Assembly (NCBI GenBank): GCA_003667245.1
Contig: RCNN01000146.1
Span: 28,048 to 92,047, forward strand
Length of the DNA stretch: 64,000 bases
Reading direction: 5' to 3'
Origin: Heterostelium multicystogenum
Taxonomy: Eukaryota; Evosea; Eumycetozoa; Acytosteliales; Acytosteliaceae
Shown: positions 1 to 13,180 of the stretch, one piece after another
Layout: each line of letters begins with the position of its first letter
Position numbering within the stretch: the stretch's first letter is position 1
Notes under the pieces: model-generated
Seen by the model: only the letters and a program-made list of their open reading frames with translations
What the model was told of the DNA's origin: nothing
The model's database searches: none
Position numbers and translations under genes: made by a program

Positions 1-85
1 GCCAAGCAGGATCTACTATTACTCATCAGCTAATGCCTAACTAACTGGAATTGAAGTATAAACATATCATCGAAATCATTTTTAG

Positions 86-1708
86 ATAAGGTGGACTCCA
101 AGCACACCTTTTTTGGATATCAGTATGCACGTGAGAAGGTCGAGAAAGAGGAATTGGACAAGTGGAGAGCAGTCCCAATGAGCTCAAGCTTGTTTGTTCC
201 AATCAGAAATCCCTATACTCCAGAGAACTTTGATATTAAGACTGAACAAACCAACACTGTCCATCCCATCGAAAAGATATTTGATGAGCAGGGCATTGTT
301 GTACACTATTCACCCGATCAGCAGTTCAACACACCAAAGGCATTCTACAGCTTCACATTGCTTTCATCGCTAAGTACTGCACGTCAATACACAATGATGT
401 ATTTGCTCAAGTATGCTCTGAACTACTTACTCAACGAGGACATTCTCTACTATGCAAACATGAACAATCCTCTCGATATTCTGGCACTGAAAATCAATCT
501 TGGCACTGTCAGCTACAAGATCTCGGGATTCAATGATAAGTTGGATCGAATGAGCAACGATATCCTGAGCAAGTTGGCTGCATTTGAGCTGTCAGAGTTT
601 CAGTTTGAATTGGCAGTCAATCAGGCTACTATGAAGCTGATGACCTATTTCTATCAGGAGCCACGTGAGCAGGTTCTCAATCACATACGTCCATTCATGA
701 GCAGCCTCGTCTTTGAGGTCGACGAAGAAATAGCAATCCTCGCAGACATCAAATACCAAGAGTTTGTCGACTTTATTCGTAATTGGGTCAAGACAATGCA
801 CATCAAGTGTCTTGTCACTGGAAATATTACACGTGATGAAGTGGACCGTTTTGCTAAGAATATACCCAGCCTCGTACCCGATCGTAGTCCGATGCCAAAG
901 AGCGACCTTGTGTATCCACGTAGAACTCAACTCCAGCCAGGAAAGCGATACCATTTCCGTAAGAGTGTCGTCGATCCTGAGCAAGAGAACTCAATGTGTA
1001 CCATCTTCTTCCAGGTTGGCTCCGGCTCCATTGAGCTCTACTCACTGGGTTTCCTCTACAACAAGATAGTCCATACCTGTTTCTTTGATGAACTGCGTAC
1101 CAAACAGCAATTGGGATACTACGTCGCCAGCTATGCAGACGTTGGTTTGGCCTCACTTCAACTCCGTGTCGAGGTGATGTCTGGTATCAAAGATCCAGAG
1201 TATCTTTTAGAGCGCATCGAGGAGTACATCGCCAATGGACTCCAAGAAACCTTGAAATCACTGAGTGAGTCTGATCTTGCACAGTATATCAAATCAGTGC
1301 AAGAGACCCTTCTTCACAGAAAGCCCAACAACAGCCACCAAGGTGAAGAGTTTGTTGATTTGGTCAATTTGTTTGAAGACGTCAAAGATTTTAGTAAGTT
1401 AAACAATCTCATACTCAAATCAGCCGTTGATCAATTATTATTAATATATATTTGTATTCACTATTTATCCTGTAGGACAAAAACAAGTTGAATACCTATC
1501 AACTGTTACAAAGAATGATGTTTTGGCATTCTTTGAGCAATATGTATTGAACAAAGAAACAAGAAAGATGGCTATTGCCCAGCTCTATGGTCGTAAGCAC
1601 AAGATGAATCCACTGAACGATCCCAATGCAATCGATGTCACTGAAAGTGCCAGTGAGTTCAAATCAAAGATGAACTTCCTTCCTCCATTTTGTCTTTCAA
1701 ATAAATAA
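86..1708 (+). CDS. Insulysin (insulin-degrading enzyme) family M16 metallopeptidase, C-terminal part
   Basis: Partial gene: the window opens inside an intron and the first visible exon starts after the AG at 84-85. Exons read 86-1393 and 1476-1708, joined over an 82-bp GTAAGT...TGTAG intron, giving about 513 residues. The translated part corresponds to the third and fourth M16 modules of insulysin: a long helical region followed by the family signature FDELRTKQQLGYYV (about residues 335-348), which shapes the substrate chamber. The zinc-binding HxxEH half lies upstream of the window, so catalysis cannot be checked here. Insulysins degrade short peptides in the cytosol or peroxisome; the C-terminus, CLSNK, is not a clear peroxisomal SKL-type signal. 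No frame break is seen. Family assignment is firm; the exact 5' boundary is inferred. Confidence 0.9.
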
Positions 1709-2376
1709 TCTCTAATAACTCACACAGTAGTCATCTACATGTATACATATATAAATATTAAATTACATTATCAAATCAGATCAAACTACTAATAATTTTC
1801 ATTTCCAAGAATACATCTTCATTCATTCATATGCAATACTAGATTATGTATTTATAATTTAATTTAAAAATAATTTAAATTTATATTTTGATGATTATAA
1901 AAAAAACGACAAATGTTCGTTAAATTTACGTATTCAAATTTATAAGTCATAACCTATTTTGATTCGTTTTGTTTAGTTTTGTTAAACTTCTTCTTTTAAT
2001 AAATATTAACAACCACACTTGGTCATTCAGACAGTCATTTGACATTCATTCAGTCATAGTCAGTCAGTCATTCAGTCTTTAGTAACAAAAGGAATAGAAT
2101 AGTGGGTTGTGTTTGTTTTATCATTGTCATCAAATAAATTTGAAATACACATCGATAAATATAGATACTACTTACACCACACTATATAATCTATATACGC
2201 TACTACTATAACCAAGTTTAGTTGATTAAATTTAAACATAAAAGTAGATTTATTAAATAATATATCTAAATCATCATCATTTTTAGATATAAATCATAAA
2301 TATATATTTATTTTTCATATATAATATACAATTACCTTAAATAACATTACTACTACATAAATATATATATATAACA
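1709..2376. other. Intergenic spacer with CAGTCATT-type tandem motif
   Basis: There is no gene here; the DNA is very AT-rich and presumably holds the insulysin 3' end and the promoter and 5' leader of the helicase gene. At 2021-2079 a short imprecise tandem array of ATTCAGTC/AGTCATTC units is visible. I see no other structure. Confidence 0.6.
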
Positions 2377-4271
2377 ATGTTATCATTTTTAAATAGATCT
2401 CTTTCTGCAAAGGTAAATTTAATTGATATTGATGCGATGGCGATCAAGTTTGATCTAACATAGTTTGTGTGATACGATTGTAGAATCTGACATTGGTGAA
2501 TCAATCTGTTGTTGGAATCAGATCATTTGGTGCTTCATCTTTCAATTTACAACAATACCAACAATCAGGTGGAAATCAAAGATTTGGTCAAGGTGGATAT
2601 AGACAATCATATAACAACAATAACTTTAATAACTACAACAACAATAATAATAATAACTTTAATAATGGAGGTAGAAGCTTCCGTCCATCTTTTAAGAGAA
2701 ATCAAGAAAATGAGAATAGTAACAATGGATCACAATCTTTTGAATTGATTGAAGGTAGACCACAGAGACAGCAGTCGGAATTCGCTATGCCATCGGAGAA
2801 AGTCGATTGGACATTGGAAAACATGCAACCGATCGTCAAGGATATTTATAAGCCAAATCCAAAGGTGTCGCAAATGACACCAGAGGAAGTCGATAATTTC
2901 TTGAAAGAGCACAATGTCTCTGTTCGTTCAAAGGATACACCTGCACCCAACCCAGTGTTGGCTTTTGAGGATATGTCATTCGCCCAACCCATCACCAATT
3001 TGCTCAAAGTCAACTACGAAAAGCCAACCCCAATCCAATCGATCGGTTGGCCAGTTGCTTTGTCCGGTCGTGACATGATCGGTATCTCACAGACCGGTTC
3101 AGGTAAGACCATTTCATTCTTCTTGCCAGCCATTCAACATATCCTCTCCCAACCACGTCAGACCGGTCCCTACCTCGGACCTCAGGTGCTTATCATTGCA
3201 CCAACTCGTGAGCTTTCCGTACAGATTTCACACGAAGCACAACCATACCTCAGAGCCGCCCGTTTGAACTCCGTCGTCATGTTTGGAGGTGAATCAAAGT
3301 CACATCAAATCCGTGACATGAAGCGTTGCCCACAAGTTGTTATTGGAACTCCAGGACGTATCATCGATATCATGAAGGATGGTTTCTTGAGCTTGAAGCG
3401 TGTTTCATTCTTTGTTTTGGATGAGGCCGATCGTATGTTGGAGATGGGTTTCGAAGACCAGATCCGTGCTATCTTTGAGAATATTAGACCAGACCGTCAA
3501 GTACTCTACTGGACAGCAACCTGGCCACGTAAGGTTCAGACCTTGGCCCACGAATTCATTGTCGACCCAATCAAGGTCCAAGTTGGTTCAACTGAGTTGA
3601 CTGCTAACCCCAACATCAAGCAGAATTTCATTGTCGTAGACTCTGAGAAGGACAAGGTCAATGCCCTCGTCGATACTCTTGAGAAGATTTTCAACGTTCG
3701 TCCAGAGGCTAAGGTCATCATCTTCACCATGACCAAGGGCGGTGCTGACAAGCTTTCAGAACACATCAGACAGATTGGAAATGCACGTATCGAATCGATT
3801 CACGGAGACAAACAGCAATCAAAGCGTATCGCCATCATCAATGGATTCAAGAACAACTTTATCGATATCCTCGTCGCCACCGATGTTGCATCACGTGGAC
3901 TCGACATTAGAACCATCACAGACGTTATCAACTTTTCAATGCCAACACAAATCGAATCATACGTTCACCGTATCGGACGTACCGCTCGTGCCGGTGCAAC
4001 TGGAGAATCACACACCATCATTTCAAAGTCATCAATTAACGACATCAACCTGATTCCAGATCTCATCGAACTTATGACTGGAGCCAACCAAGAAATACCA
4101 CCAGCAATTCAAGCACTCGCACCAAAGAAACAATACAACAACAACAGCAACAATAACTTCCGTAGAGGTGGTTACAACAATAACAACAACAGAGGAGGAT
4201 ATAACAATAACTTTAGAAACAAGAATAGTCAAAGAAATGGACCAGTTACTTTTAGAAAGAGAGCTGAATAA
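2377..4271 (+). CDS. DEAD-box ATP-dependent RNA helicase, DDX5/DBP2-like, with presequence-like N-terminus
   Basis: Exons 2377-2412 and 2484-4271 flank a 71-bp intron (GTAAAT...TGTAG); the product is about 607 residues. All helicase motifs are present in order: Q motif (PTPIQ), motif I SQTGSGKT (near residue 215), PTREL, TPGR, DEAD (near 324), motif III as TAT rather than SAT, HGDK, TDVASRGLDI and HRIGRTARAG (near 506). The WTATWP context and the RGG/Asn-rich tail resemble the DDX5/DBP2 subfamily, which unwinds RNA in ribosome biogenesis, transcription and decay. The start at 2377 is chosen because the 36-nt first exon splices in frame and gives MLSFLNRSLSAK, followed by a basic, acid-free stretch including GIRSFGAS. 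This resembles a mitochondrial targeting sequence, unusual for DDX5/DBP2, so location is uncertain. No frame break is seen. Confidence 0.9.
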
Positions 4272-4653
4272 GTTTATTTATCATAATAGTTATCTGTTTA
4301 TAATTTATATTATTATATCACAACCAACAACCAGTCAACTAACCAATGATTATTGGTAGCCTACTCTAAATATTCACCAATTTGTTTAACAATAAATTTA
4401 AACAAAACTTAATAATTCTTTTATTACAACAATCTTTAGACTAGTTTAAATCTCAATGCTTATGTTTTATTTCGCCTAGGAGACAAGGAGCTCGACTACT
4501 CATTATCTTGAATTATTTGATTGAGATTCAAAGAAAATTTGAAACTTTTAATTTAAATCTTTACTTACCAAGTTGACTGAGAACAACTAGCAGATATAGT
4601 AACTATATAGTTCCTATAGTATAGTATAGTAGTTGGTTTAGTTTAAATCAACC
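4272..4653. other. Intergenic spacer
   Basis: AT-rich DNA between the helicase stop and the AP-4 beta start, two genes on the same strand. It includes a short ATAGT-type run at 4598-4632 just upstream of the start codon. Nothing else is recognised. Confidence 0.5.
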
Positions 4654-7463
4654 ATGTCAAATACACCTTATCAACAACATACATCTGCTTCTGTAAATGA
4701 TCATAGAATTGATATTAGTGGCAGAAGAAATATAGTCAACAAAGACACCAGTAATATTAATAGTAATAGTAATAATAATAATAATAATAGTAGTAGCAGT
4801 AGTAGTAACTACTTTTCTGATTTAAAGAAAGGTGAATTTGCAGAGTTAAGAAATCTATTAAAGAATGCATCCAATGAAAGAGATATAGAGAAGATAAGAT
4901 CTTCATTGCAACGTATTATTAATTATATGACTATGGGCATGGATGTTTCTGCTTTGTTTCCTGATGTCATCATGGTTGTCAACTCAACCGATCTTATCAT
5001 CAAGAAACTTGTCTACCTCTATATATGTCACTATGCTGAAGATAATGATACTCTACTTTTGTTAGTTATAAATACTCTATGTGTAAGATGAAGATTATAA
5101 TCCTATAATACAGGTCCTTAAACTTATTATAATGGTGTTTTGATTGTTATAGTTAGATTTCCAAGATTCAAATCCAATGGTTAGAGGATTGGCTTTAAGA
5201 AGCTTGTGTTCTTTAGAGTATGTGTACATTGATAGCTGCAATATCTTGCTGTATTATGGTGAACAAGTGTATTAATTTGTATCAATCTAATCCAATGCAA
5301 TACAAGCTCACAGACTACTTTTGAGTACTCGTTCAAGGGTGTGATGAAGTCGCTTGGTGACCCATCGGCCTATGTCAGAAAGACTGGTCTAATTGGATTA
5401 GCAAAACTTTATCGGGCCACTGCTGACGACCAGAGAGATGCTACTTTTGGTGATCTGATACCAAAGGTATATGGTATGATAATGGATCAGGATCCCCAAG
5501 TCATCGTCAATGCATTGTATACACTCGACGAAATACGACCAAATTGGGATGTGTCGCAGCAAGTGACTAAACATCTCATGGCTAAATTCAAAGAAGCAAA
5601 CGAATGGGGACAGACAGCAATTATCAACACAATCCAAAGATACAGCATCGCTAATGAAGATGAAGTATTCGACTTTCTTGTAAGTTCGACCATCATACTG
5701 AACTAGAGTTGAACACTAATCAACTGTTGTGGAATCTAGAATTTCTTTGACGATAAATTAAAGTGTTCCAATAGCTCATTGGTACTGTCCATTGTAAAGC
5801 TATTCCTAAAGATTACAGAGAGCGATAGCGATATACACGAGCAGGTGTTCACCAGACTGAAAGATCCACTCATAACACTTATGGAGAGCAGCAGCTATGA
5901 ATCATATGAAATAAGCTTTGCAGTTTTGTCGCACATCTATCTAATAATGAGCAGAGCTCCAACCCTATTTCAAGCGGACTACAGATATTTCTACTGTTTA
6001 AACAAGGATCCATTGTATATAAAGTCTCTCAAAGTAAAGATTCTAAAGGACCTTGTCAGTGAAGCCAATGTAAATGAAATCCTATCGGAACTGAGCGAAT
6101 ATGTATATAGTTATAGCATTTGTAATAGTAGTTGCACCCTTGCCTCGACAAGTACTCTCTTAGCAGATAGTAACAACAATCAATTGGATAGCAATAACAG
6201 TCTTTCATTATCAAAAGATGTCATCAATGCTATTGTGTCCATTGGATACACATCTTCAGTGGAGACTTCAAACCATGTATTGAACATGATGGTTGAGTTT
6301 CTTAACTCCGATAGAGTGGATACTGTCGTTGCTTTTTGCTTGATCGCACTTAAGGACTACCTCCGAGTGTACCCAGAATCGTCTTCCAAGGTGATACCAC
6401 TGGTCACTTCCAAATTAGATGATTTACACGATCCCGAAGCAATCGAATCATTGCTCTGGATGATTTCCGAATTCCACGGTGTATTACCAGACCAACAGAT
6501 TGACCATGTTGTTTATATCATTGAGAAATTCTACGATGACCATTCAACACCCACTCGTTTCAAGTCACTCTCTACCAATGTAAAGATTCAACTACTGACG
6601 ACATGTGTCAGACTTTTTGCAAACAACAAAACAACTGGACAAATCTACCCGGTCCTACTAAAGATTTTTAAGGCGTGTTCATCTATTGATTGCGATCCAG
6701 AGCTTCGAGACCAATGTCTTTTTTACTATAGGATGATACTGTGTGACCTTGACAAAGCACTTAAAATCATCAACTCAAAGTCGACCAAAACAGATAATAC
6801 TTATGTAGAAGATGAAATATTAGAGTATAGAGACAAGATATTCGAAGAATTCAATACACTATCAATTATATATGGCAAGCCATCGACATTTTTCACCAAA
6901 CCATCAGCACCTATCGCACTTATCCTATCTCCCCAATCGTCTTCACCAAATACTGAAAATCAACAGACCCAACAAGTTAACAAGCAACGAGATTTACTAC
7001 TGGAATTCGAAACATCGTCGCAACAGATTACAGATACTTTCACATTAGACTCACAATCTGAGATTCAACCAGAGGAATTCCAGGAGCATTGGTTAGCATT
7101 TGAAGATGGGTAAGTGATATTGATTTCAATTAACTTCTATTTAATCATATCATATTGATAGTCGATTTCAATTATTGTAGACACAAAATAGATATACAAC
7201 TCGATAAGCTTATCGATATAAATCAAATGGAGACACTATTATTGAGTAGAGGAATAGTATGTCTGGCTTTCGGTAGTGTCGGAGGTGTTACAAAGCTATA
7301 CTACTATGCAAGAGAGATCGAGGATGGACCTTTGTTTCTCATTGAGATTTTAATCAATGAACAATCACTTTTGATGACACTTTGTTTCAAATCAAACAAC
7401 CAAAAAACGACTCCATACCAAATTGGTTCCATTGTTCCTATCAACCCTTTCGAAAATGATTAA
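4654..7463 (+). CDS. AP-4 adaptor complex subunit beta
   Basis: Five exons: 4654-5082, 5153-5217, 5307-5679, 5740-7109 and 7181-7463, all GT-AG and without a frame break; about 839 residues. The first 80 residues contain Asn and Ser runs. Then comes the beta-adaptin trunk of HEAT-like helical repeats. It matches AP4B1 more closely than the AP-1/AP-2 beta chains: YMTMGMDVSALF (near 90), QKKLVYLY-like IKKLVYLYICHYA, NPMVRGLALRSLCSL and ASxYVRK-like SAYVRK. The C-terminal exon corresponds to the AP4B1 appendage (EEFQEHWLAFEDG onward). AP-4 sorts cargo at the trans-Golgi network without clathrin, so this subunit should pair with epsilon, mu4 and sigma4 chains. Splice sites were set by continuity with AP4B1. 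Confidence 0.92.
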
Positions 7464-8385
7464 ATCTATTGGAACTTCAATCCAATGATCATTTGTAATT
7501 AAACTTCAACAAGTCTCTTTCATCCCTGTCATCTTTTATTTCGACTATTGAATTACCATAAAACCGTATGTATTCTAACTTATGATTGGACTTGATATGT
7601 AAATCTCGATCTACCAAAAACCAATAATCAACTCTAGCCTGTCATTACATTGCCACCACTACATCCTGAATTATTTGTCACAAAACCATCCTTTTATTTT
7701 TGTTTTAAGAATTCGGATAAGAGGTGTTTTTCTTTTGACAAAGTCTGATTGGATTGGGCGGTGCACACTCAACCAATTTTCAATCAACTACAGTATCCTC
7801 TCATTCTTTCCAACAAACTCCACCAAATTTTATTTTTACTTTTTTATTAATAACTTAGTGGTTGTTGAGGGAGTTGCTGATGTTTGCTAAACAAAAATGA
7901 CATCGAAATGGGAGATTTATATAAAAATGGTTGTGATCTAGATTTTGGTGTGATTTGATTCTCAAATAACCTCTCATCCTATAGAATTGGTTCATCAAAT
8001 TGGTTTTGCCTATTAAAGCTTTAGTTAACTACCTCCACCTACATAGGAAATTACCAATCGTGTTTCAGTGTGAGTGTTTTACTCACAACAACATCAACAA
8101 AACCAACGAATGCGAACATTTTATTTTAGAGATGATGAAAGGAAGGATAGACTCTCTGGACGATAACAAAAGGCAAGGGAAATATTCTTGACATGTTTGT
8201 CTTAAAGACTATATCAATCAATTCTTGGGTTGTTGATACGAGGTTTAGTTTCATTGTAAATCTTTAAACTACTATTACTACTACTATTTCTCATTGTAAT
8301 AATAATAATTATTATTATAATTGTACCATTGTTGTATAACTATTGTATTATAAAGTTTGTTGGGGCTATTGGCTCGTTGTAGATT
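7464..8385. other. Intergenic spacer
   Basis: About 920 bp between two plus-strand genes. Small open frames at 7675-7890 and 8000-8191 show no family resemblance, no splice pattern and ordinary spacer composition, so I do not call them genes. The last 60 bp before 8386 are typical A/T-rich leader. Confidence 0.5.
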
Positions 8386-11300
8386 ATGGATAGAATCAAA
8401 AAGCTATTCTCTAGTAGTGCCGATACAAAAGAAAGAAGAGTCATTCTTGACCAGAATGCACCTCATGTTAAGAACCAATATGTGAACAACTATATTGCTA
8501 CTTCGAAATACACACTATTGACATTTTTGCCAAAGAATCTGTTTCAACAGGTAAGAGTCCTCTAACTAGTTAGAAGTAAGATCCGATTGATTATTTAGTA
8601 TACTGATGAAACTGTGTTCCCGAGTAGTTTACTAGGATTGCCAATTTCTATTTCCTTTTTATTGTCATCATTTCCTTTACAGATGTATCACCAAATAAAC
8701 CGGGTGGTAGTATCTTTGGTTTGGTCTTGGTCATCGGAATCAATGCAGCCAAAGAAGCGTATGAAGATTTTGTAAGTTTCAGATGTGCACCACCGCATTC
8801 ATGTTGCTAGAGATTCTAATATCGCCAATGCCCTTTTAGAAACGTTACCAATCTGATAAAGAGATCAATAATAGAACGGCCAATATCATTAGGAATGGAG
8901 AGGAGTTGCAGGAACTTTGGATGAACTTGATGGTCGGTGATATTGTGGTGGTCAGGAATGGAGAGCAGTTTCCAGCGGATTTGATATTGTTGTCCAGCTC
9001 AAGTGAAATGTCTCAAGGAATGTGTTTCATTGAAACATCGAATCTAGATGGTGAAACCAGTCTGAAGTCCAAACAAGCTTTGTTGGAGACTAACCATTTG
9101 CAAAATGCTAGGGATTTCTCCAATTTCCGTGCGCTACTTGAATATGAGCCACCTTCTGTTACACTGACAAGCTTCAATGGTCGTATGACCATCAATAATC
9201 AGCCCTATTCTTTGAGCATGGATCAACTGTTGATTCGTGGTACCATTTTGATGAATACCAGTGCCATCTATGGAGTGGTGGCATACACCGGACACCAGAC
9301 AAAATATATGCTCAACACCAAGGCCACTCCATTTAAGCGTAGTCGAATGGACTCTACTGTAAACTACATCTTGATCGCAGCATTTTCAATTGATTTTGTA
9401 TTGTGTGTACTCTGTACGCTTCTAGGAAACACCTATTACCAGAAAGAGCGTGGAGATGGCGCATGGTATCTGCCACTCGGTGACAAACTATCCATTGGAC
9501 ACACTCAAGGGCTTCTTTACTTTTGTGGTCCTGTTTGCAACTATTGCACCATTTTCTTTGTATGTATCTCTCGAGTTGGCTCGTGTACTCCAGCTCATGG
9601 CAATCAATAAGGATAAAGAGATGTACCATGAAGAATCTAAATCGTTTGCAAAGGCTAGAACATCCAATCTCAATGAGGAACTTGGTCAAGTGGAGTATAT
9701 ATTCTCTGACAAAACTGGTACACTGACAAGAAATCAAATGGAGTTCAAAAGATACAGTTTTGAATGGTGTTGTTTATGGTCCTACTCATATTGATGGTAA
9801 ACTATCCACATCAACCAAACAAGACAATTCGAGCTTGATAACTTCCAGCATCAAACAAGATGAAGAAGAAGATTTTGGTAGCAGAGACTTAGTATGTATT
9901 TAAGCAAGTTTCATTATTCTTGACTCCTACTGACTTTAGATGAATTTAGATGGGAAGTAATGCTATCGGAATGACTGATCTTTCAAGGTCAGCTGCAAAC
10001 TCTGAGTTGGGAAAATCAATAACAAGCCATGAAAATGACCCATTGTTACCAAAGATTGATTGACCAATCCAGATAATTTAGAATTCTTTGTAGCTATTGC
10101 CATTTGTCATTCAGTAATTCCAGAGTCAGTCGATGATCAAGGCAAAAGTATGAATCAACTATTTAATATGATAAGAGCTATATTTTAACATTTCTTTTGG
10201 TTAAAGTTAAATATTCATCATCTTCACCAGATGAAATTGCGTTGGTGAGAGAAGCATCGAATACAGGTATCAAATTCCATACAAGAACTCCTTCTCATTT
10301 GGGGATCAATGTATTGGGTGAAGAAAGACAATACAAATTGCTTAATATTTTAGAGTTTTCAAGTGATAGAAAGAGAATGTCTGTCATTGTTAAGAATTAT
10401 AACTCCGATGATATTATTCTATACTGTAAAGGAGCAGACTCTGCAATTATGCCACAGTTGGCTAGCGACTCTAATTTGTCAGCGTTGAAGACAGACCAAG
10501 AAAACCTCCACAGTTTTTCATGTACAGGTCTAAGAACTCTGTGCTATGCTAAGCGTATTATCTCACAATCAGAGTACGAGCCATGGGCACAGAGTATGAA
10601 TGAAGCCAACTTGTTATTAAATAATCGTAAGGAGAAAATATCCGAGGTATCTTTGGAAATTGAGAAGAACTGGTATTTTTTGGGCGTAGTTGGTATTGAA
10701 GATCGTCTTCAGGACCACGTTCCAGAGACAATAAAAAACCCTCTCCAAAGCAGGAATCAAAATATGGATGTTGACTGGTGATAAGCAAGAAACAGCAATT
10801 AACATTGGAATTTCATGCAACTTGTTGGACTCAAATGATCTGATCATTCTCAATGAAACAAGTGGTCCAACACTTCTCCAAAAGATTAATCAATCCATTC
10901 AAGTATTAGAGGGAAAAGAGAATGGTGGCAAAATGAATGCCATTGTCATCGATGGTCCCACCATGGCTCACATGTGTCAGGAGAAAGAGATTGAAGATTC
11001 ATTCTACCAATTGGCACACAAGGTAAATTCAGTCATTTGCTGTCGTGTAACACCATTTCAAAAGAGTGAGATGGTACGTATTGTCAAGGATCGTACCAAG
11101 AGTGTAACATTGGCAGTAGGAGATGGTGCCAACGATGTCAGTATGATACAATATGCACATGTTGGAATTGGAATTAGTGGATTTGAAGGAAGACAAGCCG
11201 TTCTTGCATCTGATTATGCTATTGCCCAGTTTAGATTCCTCGAGAAGCTTTTATTGATACATGGTCGCTACAACTACAAGAGACTCTCTACGCTATTATG

Positions 11301-12117
11301 CTTCTCTTTTTGGAAGAATATAGCAACAGTTCTACTCCAACTCTGGTTCAATATTAACACACAATTTTCAGGTCAAACCTTTATCGATGAAATCAATAAT
11401 ATCCTGATCAATATTCTATATACTTCGCTTCCAATCATAGTTTATGCAGTTACAGACAGGGACATACAACCAAAGTTTATTAAGAAATATCCAATTCTCT
11501 ATAAAGAAACTCAAAAGGGAGAAAGTGTAAGCTTTGAACCAAACAGTGATCATAACATACACCCATTTATCTTACTAATATTAATTATATTTAGTTTAAT
11601 TGGAAGATATTTATGACATGGATTTTACATGGAATTTATTGTTCAGTTGTGGTTTATTATGTAATGTCTAGTATTTTCATTGATGGTCCCACTAGCTCCA
11701 ATGGAAAGATCGGTGGTTTGTGGCAACAAGCTTCGGCTGCCTTTGTAGCTTTGACATTCATGATACAATGTATGTTGATCCTTACTGTTAATTCATGGAA
11801 TCGTGCTCAACACTGGGCAACATGGATCTCAATTGGATTTTTCATTGTATTCCAAGTAGCCTACAGTTTTGTTGCTTCAATGTTTGGAAATCTCTACTAC
11901 TATATGATCTTTGTCAATTTGCTATCGCAACCAATATTTTATTTATCAGTGATCATTACCATAGCAATTTGTCTATTACCAGTGTATTTCATTGTATAGT
12001 AAGTCTATTTATAAATAATCATATCCATACATTTATTAACATCTTGATAGCTTCTTAAGGAATTATAGACCACAGCCACTCCATATAGTTCAAGAGTTAG
12101 TCAAGAAAAGAAAATAA
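8386..12117 (+). CDS. P4-type ATPase (aminophospholipid flippase), reading frame interrupted by four single-base indels
   Basis: Exons read 8386-8550, 8628-8771, 8840-9891, 9950-10147, 10207-11526, 11595-11998 and 12051-12117, about 1,115 residues, the usual P4 length. Features in order: N-terminal [14 protein letters not shown], first membrane segments with RIANFYFL, actuator DGET ([10 protein letters not shown]), phosphorylation motif SDKTGTLT, nucleotide-binding KYSSSSPDE, hinge [10 protein letters not shown], and the C-terminal membrane block starting [10 protein letters not shown]4-ATPases flip phosphatidylserine or phosphatidylethanolamine to the cytosolic leaflet of Golgi, endosome or plasma membrane with a CDC50 subunit. 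The frame breaks near 9500 (+1), 9757 (+1), 10060 (-1, stop TGA) and 10736 (+1, in A6). All catalytic motifs are intact around the breaks, so consensus error is likelier than a dead gene. Confidence 0.88.
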
Positions 12118-12350
12118 ATTGTTTTCCACAATCCTTTGATCTATTTGTTTTTGTGATTCTATAGATATGTCGTGTCAATAATCTTGTACCTGACAAAAAA
12201 TGAATAGGAACCTATCCTATAAAAAAAAAAATAAAAGGAAATTACCTATTAAGATACCTTAAATTTTCAAAATGGGTATATATGTATTACTTGTATATAT
12301 AAGTAATCTTCTCAACACATCTTTCAACTATTATCCATCTCTTACTGATG

Positions 12351-12443
12351 GTCACAGGTTGGTTGTTATGACCATTATTTTATAGAGGATCCTCCAAATA
12401 ATAAGCAGCCTATTTGGAGCAGGTGTTTCAACAGTGGACAGCC
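12351..12443. repeat. Diverged dispersed repeat, copy A
   Basis: This copy shares two blocks with 12948-13026: a block around ATGACCATTATTTTATAGAGG and, 35-40 bp later, GGTGTTTCAACAGTGGAC. The intervening DNA differs. The two copies lie in direct orientation about 600 bp apart in gene-poor DNA next to tRNA sequences. Their nature is unknown; retroelement debris is one possibility. Confidence 0.55.
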
Positions 12444-12661
12444 AGGATAGCATTTTATTTTATTTTTTTAATCAAACAGGAGATCTATTTTATTAATTAA
12501 TAAAAAATGGTGAGGTTCTCTATATATATATTTTATGACACAAAGAGACAGTCGTGATTGTCCTAAATATGTTTTTTGAATTTCTTATTTTCCGATTTAT
12601 TTGTTGATTTTGTATTTTGCATTCATATCCAAATGAAATATTAATCTTTAAATGAAGGCGG

Positions 12662-12793
12662 GAGCACCATATTGGGGATATCGCAATCAGAGATGGTGAA
12701 AATGTTCAAGTCTTTTTTGAACTCATTGACATCAACGGTGGTGCATGGCTGATTCAGCAGTGCCTTTGGAAGCCAGAGATAAACCGAGCTTAT
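12662..12793 (+). pseudogene. Possible short coding relic or orphan exon
   Basis: A 44-codon open stretch with protein-like composition (it contains IAIRDGENVQVFFELIDI) ends at a potential GTAATT donor. No start codon or partner exon is visible, and the two other frames are also briefly open. It lies between the two repeat copies. It may be an exon of an undetected gene, a fragment of a mobile element, or chance. I do not recognise a family. Confidence 0.2.
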
Positions 12794-12947
12794 GGTAATT
12801 GTTTACAACTTATGAATGTTTGTAAAGTCAAGTGTCTTATCACCATTAAGATTGTTGTACACTTTTTTTTTTTTTTTTTTTTTAACCATACAGTTGTTTA
12901 TTTAAGGTAGGGTTTAGAAGCCTACAGATTTCTTTTTACAACCACAG

Positions 12948-13026
12948 GCCGGTTGTGATGACCATCATTTTATAGAGGCATGACTGCCTATTATTATTTG
13001 GAGAAAGGTGTTTCAACAGTGGACTG
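12948..13026. repeat. Diverged dispersed repeat, copy B
   Basis: Second copy of the element at 12351-12443, with the same two conserved blocks (ATGACCATCATTTTATAGAGG and GGTGTTTCAACAGTGGAC). It follows a T20-type homopolymer near 12863-12882 and precedes the tRNA-like relic at 13181. Confidence 0.55.
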
Positions 13027-13180
13027 TTAAGTATTTCGAAGCGACAGAAGATTTTAAGAGTACACCAATGGTTTACGTAGTTGAGGGCTTCGCTTGTCAA
13101 TTTACATATTCTTCATGGCGGGATGGTATCATACAGACTTGAAAGTACATGGGTTCACTGGAAGTGTATGGGGAAAAAAC

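Noticed and set aside
9465..9510. A short intron at the first P4-ATPase frame break
   Set aside because: The only GT...AG pairs that fix the frame would give introns of about 30-45 bp, clearly shorter than the 57-bp minimum elsewhere in the window, and would remove conserved sequence.
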